This document shows positions 6,407 through 10,958 of a stretch of DNA of 10,958 nt, in pieces. Position numbers and translations under genes: made by a program. This stretch comes from an uncultured Alphaproteobacteria bacterium (GTDB lineage Bacteria > Pseudomonadota > Alphaproteobacteria > CALKHQ01): the NCBI GenBank assembly GCA_937988735.1, contig CALKHQ010000353.1, positions 1 to 10,958 of the forward strand. Direction: 5' to 3'. Each line of letters begins with the position of its first letter. Position 1 is the first letter of the stretch. A model generated the notes under the pieces. That model saw only the letters and a list, made by a program, of their open reading frames with translations, was not told the origin of the DNA and ran no database searches.

Positions 6407-6877
6407 TCAGCCGCCGAGGATTGCGCGCAGCATCCAGGCGTTCTTCTCGTGCACCTGCATGCGCTGGGTCAGCAGGTCGCAGGTCGGCTCGTCGCCGGCC
6501 TTCTCGGCGATCGGGAACACCTCGCGCGCGGTGCGGGCCACGGTCTCGGAGCCGATGACGAGCTGGCGCACCATCTCCTCGGCGTCGATGCCGTCCTCGG
6601 CCTCCTCGATGCGCGACAGCCTGGAAAAGGCGCGGTAGCTGCCGGGCGCGGGCTCGCCGAGCGCGCGGATGCGCTCCGCGATCAGGTCAACCGCGGTCGC
6701 GAGCTCGGTGTACTGCTGCTCGAACATCAGGTGCAGGCTGTTGAACATCGGCCCGGTGACGTTCCAGTGGAAGTTGTGGGTCTTGAGGTAGAGGGTGTAG
6801 GTGTCGGCCAGCAGCCGCGACAGCCCCTCCGCGATCGCCTTCCGGTCCTCCGCCGCAATGCCGATGTTCGGTTCCAT
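6407..6877 (-). CDS. dps: Dps-family ferritin-like DNA-protection protein
   Basis: This 156-residue Dps/miniferritin forms a 12-subunit cytosolic shell that oxidises Fe(II) with hydrogen peroxide and stores iron, protecting DNA. THNFHWNVTGPMF (33-45) is the family hallmark. The inter-subunit ferroxidase residues fall at H37, H49, E53, D64 and E68, with the same spacing as the known His-His-Asp-Asp-Glu set. E53 in place of Asp is a common conservative change. I chose the ATG at 6875-6877 (MEPNIGIAAEDRKAI) because GAGGGG lies about eight bases upstream and this is the usual N-terminus. The earlier in-frame ATGs at 6913 and 6904 have no ribosome site and would add MLVMDTTTRGPK. There is no Lys-rich N-terminal tail, so direct DNA binding may be weak. 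A candidate Irr box lies 68 bp upstream. Confidence 0.93.
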   Translation of the reverse strand: MEPNIGIAAEDRKAIAEGLSRLLADTYTLYLKTHNFHWNVTGPMFNSLHLMFEQQYTELATAVDLIAERIRALGEPAPGSYRAFSRLSRIEEAEDGIDAEEMVRQLVIGSETVARTAREVFPIAEKAGDEPTCDLLTQRMQVHEKNAWMLRAILGG

Positions 6878-6944
6878 CTTCGGGCCCCTCGTTGTTGTGT
6901 CCATGACCAGCATATGAGGGTGAGCCGCACCCGCGGCAAGGTAT

Positions 6945-6961
6945 TTTGGAGTTATTCCAAA
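6945..6961 (-). promoter_or_regulatory. Candidate Irr (iron-response) box upstream of dps
   Basis: TTTGGA and TCCAAA form a perfect 6-bp inverted repeat around a 5-base centre. It lies in an AT-rich island within very GC-rich DNA, 68 bp before the chosen dps start. It fits the alphaproteobacterial Irr/ICE consensus as I remember it (TTTRGAAYNRTTCYAAA) at all but one position. Irr controls iron-storage and haem genes in this class, so a site at dps makes biological sense. Another dimeric regulator is possible, and the consensus was recalled rather than looked up. Confidence 0.5.
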
Positions 6962-7005
6962 CTAGGGCCTGCCCATCTCGCGAAAGGCGCCCACCCGGCT
7001 GGGAG

Positions 7006-7026
7006 TGCCCGGCTCACCGCCGGGCA
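7006..7026 (-). terminator. Hairpin downstream of the Lon-like protease gene, possible terminator
   Basis: TGCCCGGC (7006-7013) pairs perfectly with GCCGGGCA (7019-7026) around a 5-base loop, 54 bp beyond the protease stop and upstream of the dps control region. The stem is very stable. No T-run follows on the minus strand, so it may work with Rho or act as an mRNA 3' end stabiliser. Confidence 0.45.
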
Positions 7027-7080
7027 TGACGGGAGAGCGGCGCGCCGGTCGCGGCGCAATGGGAGGCTGCGGGGGAGCGG

Positions 7081-9534
7081 TCAATCGCCGGCGTGGATAT
7101 AGCGCAGGTGCTCCCGCGCGGCCCTGGCGAGCTCGGCGAGGCGGGTGGCGACCCGGCCGTTGACGCTGTCCGGCGGGTAGTTGCCGTCGGCGTCGGCCTC
7201 GCCGGCGGGCACGCCGGTCAGGAGCTCGACTCCCTGGTCGATGGTCTCCACCGGCCAGATGTGGAAACGGCGCTCGCGCACCGCCGCGACCACGTCGTCG
7301 TGCAGCATCAGGTTGGGAACGTTGGAGGCGGGGATGAGAACACCCTGGCTGCCGGTGAGGCCGCGGCTCTCGCAGGCCCGGAAGAAGCCCTCGATCTTCT
7401 CGTTGACGCCGCCGATCGCCTGGACCTGGCCGAACTGGTTGACCGAGCCGGTCACCGCCTTGCCCTGGTCGACGGGCAGGTCGGCGAGGGCCGAGAGCAG
7501 CGCGTAGAGCTCGGCCGACGAGGCGCTGTCGCCGTCGACCGGCCCGTAGGACTGCTCGAACACGAGCGTCGCCGACAGGGCGAGCGGCATGTCGGGGAGG
7601 TACTTGGCGCCGAGATAGCCGGACAGGATCAGCACGCCCTTGCTGTGCAGCGGCCCGCCGAGGGCGACATGGCGCTCGATGTCCACCACCTCGCCGCGGC
7701 CGAGGCGGACGCGGGCGGAGATCCGGCTGGGCTTGCCGAAGACGAAGCCGCCGGCATCCAGCACCGACAACCCGTTCACCTGACCGACCCGGCTGCCGGC
7801 AACGTCGATCAGCAGCGTGCCGTCGCCGATCCGCTCCTGCAGCATGTCGCGCGGCCGGTCGATCCGCCGGATCATCGCGTCGATGGCCGCCTGCACGTCG
7901 TCGCGTTCGATGACGCCGTGGCCGTTGCGCGCGGCGACGTGGTCGGCCTCGGTCAGCACGTCGAGGATCGAGCGCATGTGGGTGCTGAGCTTGCGCTGGT
8001 CGCCGGCCAGCCGCGACGCGTGCTCCACGACCCGGCACACGGCGGCGCAGGACAGGCTGCGGATCTGGTGGCGCCGCGCCATCTGGCCGATCGCGCGGCC
8101 GAAGGCCTGCTCGGTTGCCGTGGTGCGGTCCATGGTCTCGGCGAAGTCCACCGCCACCTTGAACAGGGCCGCGAACTCGCTGTCATGGGCCTGCAGCAGG
8201 CTGTAGATCTCGCGGTCGCCGAACAGCACGACCTTGACCTCCAGCTTCACCGGATGCGGCTGCAGCGTCTGGGTGTACATGACGGCGCTGAGCGCGCCCG
8301 GCAGCTCGATCGGGATCTCGCCGCTGGTCAGCGCGCGCTTCAGCTCCTGCCAGGCGAAGGGCTGGCTCAGCAGCTTGCGGGCGTCGACCAGCAGATAGCC
8401 GCCGTTGGCGCGGTGGAGGTCGCCGGGCTTGATCAGCATGTGGTCGGTAGTCAGCGTGCCGAACTGCGCGATGTGCTCGATCCGCCCCATCAGGTTGCCG
8501 TGGGCCGGGAAGTCGCATTCGACCACGGGCGCGCCGTGGCCCTGCGCGTGCTCCATCAGCACGTTGACCTCGTAGCGGCGGAGGAACTGCGATGCCGCTA
8601 CCGGCCCCTCTGCCGGCTGGCCCTGCGCCATCACCTGCGGCCCGACGCCCGCCGCCGCCCCCGGCTGGTCCACGGTGGAGAGCGCCGCCAGCACGGCCTG
8701 GGCATTGTCGATCACGTCGCGCTCGACCGTCGCCAGGTACGAGACCACCGCCGGCAGCGACCCGAACTGCTCGCGCAGCTCCGCCATCACCGGCGCCACC
8801 GCATTGGCCACCGTCTCGCGGTTCAGCCTGCGCAGCGCGGCGCGGTTCTCGCGCTCCGACTTGTGGCTCTCGCGAAGTGCCTCGCGCAGGCGCTCCTGCA
8901 TGTGCTCCATCGCGGCCTCGTAGGCGTGCCGCTCCTCCTCCGTGAGCGCCCGATAGGACTCGGGCTCAAGCGGCTGGCCGTCGCGCATCGGCAGGAAGGC
9001 GAGGCCGGAGGGCGTGCGGGTCAGCATCAGCCCCCGCTGCTGCGCCTCCTCCGACAGCGACTTCAGCACCGCGTCCTGCTGCTGCTTGGCCGCGCTCTCG
9101 ATCTGCGCCACCCGCTGGCGATAGGCCTCGCCCTCGAAAGCGGCCGGGATCGCGGTCCGCAGGTCCTCGATCATCTCCTCCATCTCGCGCCGCAGCCGCT
9201 GGCCCTGGCCGGGCGGCAGGGCGAGGGCCTGCGGGCGATGGGGCTCGACGAAGTTGTGGACGTAGACCCAGTCGTCGGGGGTGGGCCGCTTGCGGGCAGC
9301 GCTGCGCAGGAAACGGCCGATCAGCGTGCTGCGGCCGGAGCCGTCGCGGCCCATGACGAACATGTTGTAGCCGGGCCGGTCGATCGCGATGCCGAAGGCC
9401 ACCGCCTCCTCGGCCCGCTCCTGCCCGATGAAGTCGTCCGCCGGAGGCAGCTCGGCCGTGGTCTCGAAGGCCAGACAGTCGGGCAGGCAGCGGCGATAGA
9501 CGGCATCTGCGCCGAGCGGGGCTGGTGCAGGCAT
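7081..9534 (-). CDS. AAA/Lon-like ATP-dependent protease (LonB/YcbZ-type)
   Basis: This 817-residue member of the Lon-like family has an AAA_32-type ATP-binding part and a C-terminal Lon proteolytic domain. It differs from classical Lon in having no Lon N-domain. DDFIGQERAEEAVAFGIAID (33-52) and GRDGSGRST (62-70) form the P-loop region, in which the usual Walker A Lys is Arg68. A long helical, partly coiled-coil insertion covers about 112-285. HRANGGYLLVDARKLL (374-389) is the Walker B region and LFGDREIY (437-444) a sensor-like motif. The protease domain (about 575-775) has DGDSASSAE with catalytic Ser670, and GGVNEKIEGFF with Lys713. The Ser-Lys spacing of 43 equals that of E. coli Lon. The start is supported by GGAGG ten bases upstream. 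It follows the metallopeptidase gene by 42 bp, probably co-transcribed. It likely degrades misfolded or regulatory cytosolic proteins; substrates are unknown. Confidence 0.93.
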   Translation of the reverse strand: MPAPAPLGADAVYRRCLPDCLAFETTAELPPADDFIGQERAEEAVAFGIAIDRPGYNMFVMGRDGSGRSTLIGRFLRSAARKRPTPDDWVYVHNFVEPHRPQALALPPGQGQRLRREMEEMIEDLRTAIPAAFEGEAYRQRVAQIESAAKQQQDAVLKSLSEEAQQRGLMLTRTPSGLAFLPMRDGQPLEPESYRALTEEERHAYEAAMEHMQERLREALRESHKSERENRAALRRLNRETVANAVAPVMAELREQFGSLPAVVSYLATVERDVIDNAQAVLAALSTVDQPGAAAGVGPQVMAQGQPAEGPVAASQFLRRYEVNVLMEHAQGHGAPVVECDFPAHGNLMGRIEHIAQFGTLTTDHMLIKPGDLHRANGGYLLVDARKLLSQPFAWQELKRALTSGEIPIELPGALSAVMYTQTLQPHPVKLEVKVVLFGDREIYSLLQAHDSEFAALFKVAVDFAETMDRTTATEQAFGRAIGQMARRHQIRSLSCAAVCRVVEHASRLAGDQRKLSTHMRSILDVLTEADHVAARNGHGVIERDDVQAAIDAMIRRIDRPRDMLQERIGDGTLLIDVAGSRVGQVNGLSVLDAGGFVFGKPSRISARVRLGRGEVVDIERHVALGGPLHSKGVLILSGYLGAKYLPDMPLALSATLVFEQSYGPVDGDSASSAELYALLSALADLPVDQGKAVTGSVNQFGQVQAIGGVNEKIEGFFRACESRGLTGSQGVLIPASNVPNLMLHDDVVAAVRERRFHIWPVETIDQGVELLTGVPAGEADADGNYPPDSVNGRVATRLAELARAAREHLRYIHAGD

Positions 9535-9576
9535 GGGCAGTCGTCCTCCGGATTGCTGCCGACGGGGCTGGCGGGT

Positions 9577-9981
9577 TCAGTCCCCGTCGTTCTCGATGGC
9601 CTCCATGTCCTCGTCGGAGAGCCCGAAATGATGGCCGATCTCGTGGATCAGGACGTGGCGCACAAGGTGGCGCAGATCCTCGCCGCTCTCGGCCCAATAG
9701 TCCAGCAGGGGACGGCGGAACAGGAAGATGCGGTCCACGTCGGTAGGCGTGTAGCCGGCGTCCTTGTGCCCGATGTGGACGCCGGAATAGAGCCCAAGCA
9801 GGTCGAACGGCGTCTCCAGGTCCATCTCGCGCATGATCGCGTCGTCCGGGAAGTCCGTCACCGTGATCACGACGCCGTCGACATGGGCGCGGAGCGTCTC
9901 CGGGATCGTCTCGAACGCCTCCCGCGCCATCGCCTCGATATCGTCAAGGGTGGGCGCGGTCGCCCATGTGGTGTTCGTCAT
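9577..9981 (-). CDS. Small zinc metallopeptidase (zincin-like, HExxHxxGxxD)
   Basis: This 134-residue cytosolic protein belongs to the minimal zincin family often annotated 'metallopeptidase family protein' (COG3824/DUF1025 type). HEIGHHFGLSD (113-123) supplies the zinc ligands His113 and His117, catalytic Glu114 and the likely third ligand Asp123. Other family hallmarks visible are VTDFPDD (41-47), LLGLYSGVHIG (61-71) and DRIFLFRRPLLDYW (83-96). The length is normal and no signal peptide is present. The acidic end DEDMEAIENDGD is typical. The ATG at 9979-9981 has no Shine-Dalgarno, but a TATATC lies just six bases ahead, so the mRNA may be leaderless. It is first in a two-gene unit with the Lon-like protease, pointing to a shared proteolysis role. 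True peptidase activity has not, to my knowledge, been firmly shown for this family. Confidence 0.92.
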   Translation of the reverse strand: MTNTTWATAPTLDDIEAMAREAFETIPETLRAHVDGVVITVTDFPDDAIMREMDLETPFDLLGLYSGVHIGHKDAGYTPTDVDRIFLFRRPLLDYWAESGEDLRHLVRHVLIHEIGHHFGLSDEDMEAIENDGD

Positions 9982-9987
9982 GATGGC

Positions 9988-9995
9988 GATATATC
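9988..9995. promoter_or_regulatory. Palindromic -10-like element GATATATC between divergent genes
   Basis: The 65-bp divergent spacer between the metallopeptidase (minus) and the pterin dehydratase (plus) contains the 8-bp palindrome GATATATC, which reads as a TATATC -10 on both strands. On the minus strand it ends six bases before the A of the metallopeptidase ATG, predicting leaderless transcription. On the plus strand it would give a leader of about 45 bases. No convincing -35 was seen on either side. Confidence 0.35.
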
Positions 9996-10046
9996 CGTTT
10001 GTCGGCCGCCGATCCAGACGGCGGCACCAGATGCGGGAGCACGGCG

Positions 10047-10352
10047 ATGGCAGAGAAGCTGACCCCTCGGGCCCGGGCGGAGGGCCTGGCCGGCCTCCGC
10101 GGCTGGTCCGACGTCGAGGGCCGCGATGCGATCACCAGGACCTTCCGGTTCCGGACGTTCAACGAGGCCTTCGGCTTCATGACCCGGGTCGCGCTCAAGG
10201 CGGAGCAGATGAACCACCACCCGGAGTGGTTCAACGTCTACAACCGGGTCGAGGTGACGCTCGCCACCCACGATGCGGGCGGCGTCACCGCACTGGATCT
10301 CACCCTCGCCCGATTCATGGACGAGACGGCTGCCGGGCTCGCGAGCGGCTGA
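10047..10352 (+). CDS. phhB: Pterin-4a-carbinolamine dehydratase (4a-hydroxytetrahydrobiopterin dehydratase)
   Basis: This 101-residue cytosolic enzyme dehydrates 4a-hydroxy-tetrahydropterin, the product released by aromatic amino acid hydroxylases, so the cofactor can be re-reduced. Residues 53-61 (EQMNHHPEW) and 62-76 (FNVYNRVEVTLATHD) are the family signature. His57, His58 and His75 correspond to the three active-site histidines, with Asp76 next to the last. The length is standard. The ATG at 10047 follows GGGAG by about seven bases; the frame is open further upstream but lacks a ribosome site there. No phenylalanine hydroxylase gene lies in the window, so the pterin partner is not shown. 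Some bacteria keep this enzyme without a hydroxylase, where its role is less clear. It is divergent from the metallopeptidase gene and followed after 52 bp by the next gene. Confidence 0.95.
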   Translation: MAEKLTPRARAEGLAGLRGWSDVEGRDAITRTFRFRTFNEAFGFMTRVALKAEQMNHHPEWFNVYNRVEVTLATHDAGGVTALDLTLARFMDETAAGLASG

Positions 10353-10404
10353 TTCGCGGACGATCCCGTCCACCGACCGCAACGCCACAGGAGATCCAGC
10401 GATC

Positions 10405-10932
10405 ATGACCTTCCGCCGCTTCGCCGCCGCCGTCCTCGCCGTCGGCGTGACCCCGGCCGCCTTCGCGCAGGAGCCGGACCTGCAGTGCTTCGCCCGCGCC
10501 TACAGCGCCGAGCATCTCGTCCGCCATCCCGGACAGCGGGTCACGGAGGTGATGGTGGCCGTGGGGCGTTCGTCCGAAGGCGTCGGCGGCTTCACCGAAG
10601 CGGTCGTACGCGCCATGATGCGCGACCGCTTCGGCGAGTTCTTCGCCAACGCCGCCATCTGCGTCGACGAGGGCGGGCGGTGGTCCTGCGGGATCGAATG
10701 CGACGGCGGCACCTTCGACCTCGAGCTCGCGGCCGACGGCACGCTGATGCTGCGCAACGAGGAATACGGCTTCGTCCTTCACGGCGGGTGCGGCAGCGAC
10801 GTCGCGGAAGACCGGGCGATCTGGCTCGACGCGGACGCGGAGCACCGCGCCTTCCGCCTGTACCCGCTGCCGCCGGAGGCCTGCCCGCGGGACTTCTGGC
10901 TGGCCTACGACCGCCCGGACACGGTGGACTAG
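10405..10932 (+). CDS. Exported six-cysteine protein, unknown function
   Basis: I do not recognise a family. The 175-residue protein begins MTFRRFAAAVLAVGVTPAAF followed by AQEPD, a clear signal peptide with likely cleavage after AFA (residue 21), so it is probably periplasmic. The mature part has six cysteines (28, 86, 95, 99, 129, 160), including CGIECDGG at 95-102, an even number suited to three disulfides. A helical segment (about 45-83) precedes a region of short beta-like stretches: GTFDLEL, GTLMLRN, YGFVLHGGC. The ATG at 10405 follows AGGAG by about eleven bases, and the signal peptide supports it over earlier starts. It lies 52 bp after the pterin dehydratase gene on the same strand, so it may be co-transcribed. 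Nothing in the sequence ties it to pterin metabolism. The stop is TAG; the last 26 bases of the window show no clear terminator. Confidence 0.85.
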   Translation: MTFRRFAAAVLAVGVTPAAFAQEPDLQCFARAYSAEHLVRHPGQRVTEVMVAVGRSSEGVGGFTEAVVRAMMRDRFGEFFANAAICVDEGGRWSCGIECDGGTFDLELAADGTLMLRNEEYGFVLHGGCGSDVAEDRAIWLDADAEHRAFRLYPLPPEACPRDFWLAYDRPDTVD

Positions 10933-10958
10933 CGGCAGCGCCGCCGCCCGCCGCACCC

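Noticed and set aside
6878..6913. A longer Dps starting at 6913 or 6904
   Set aside because: There is no ribosome site before these ATGs, and the family N-terminus begins at MEPNIGI, behind GAGGGG.
7093..10062. A 989-codon open frame on the plus strand, opposite the Lon-like protease and metallopeptidase genes
   Set aside because: It is a mirror of high-GC codon bias on the other strand. The translation is dominated by Arg, His, Asp, Gln and Val without recognisable motifs, while the minus strand encodes two clear families with intact active sites.
1..10958. CRISPR arrays, tRNA genes, insertion sequences, prophage or defence genes
   Set aside because: No spaced repeats, cloverleaf, transposase or integrase motifs, or toxin-antitoxin pairs were seen on either strand. 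All larger genes are housekeeping-type families.

Overview
The window is very GC-rich, gene-dense and strongly biased to G/C at third codon positions. The split proton-translocating transhydrogenase (separate pntAA, pntAB and pntB), the HExxH mini-metallopeptidase next to a Lon-like protease, and an Irr-like iron box together suggest an alphaproteobacterium, probably Rhodospirillales-like. No rRNA, tRNA, insertion sequence, phage gene or CRISPR array was seen. This looks like ordinary chromosome rather than a mobile island.

Layout. Positions 1-5589 are all on the minus strand. Reading in the direction of transcription, they hold an ABC exporter half-transporter (5589-3727), then the transhydrogenase operon pntAA-pntAB-pntB (3597-215), then the 5' end of a GNAT-type acetyltransferase that runs off the window (198-1). 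Positions 5590-5960 are an intergenic region full of inverted repeats, ending in a likely promoter for a 56-residue exported protein on the plus strand (5961-6131). That gene converges on an overlooked 30-residue single-span membrane microprotein on the minus strand (6167-6259), which lies downstream of dps (6407-6877). A 17-bp inverted repeat resembling the Irr iron-control box sits 5' of dps.

Positions 7081-9981 (minus) are a two-gene proteolysis unit: a small zincin metallopeptidase followed by an 817-residue AAA/Lon-like protease. Across a 65-bp divergent spacer with a palindromic GATATATC, a plus-strand pair encodes pterin-4a-carbinolamine dehydratase (10047-10352) and a six-cysteine exported protein of unknown function (10405-10932).

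How the genes fit together. The transhydrogenase subunits form one inner-membrane complex coupling proton flow to NADPH supply. Dps protects against iron and peroxide damage, and the candidate Irr box would tie it to iron status. The two proteases may share a protein quality-control role. I found no clear new multi-gene system. The most interesting items are a perfect 21-bp in-frame duplication inside a transmembrane helix of PntAB, the microprotein after dps, the iron box, and a possible leaderless bidirectional promoter at 9988-9995.
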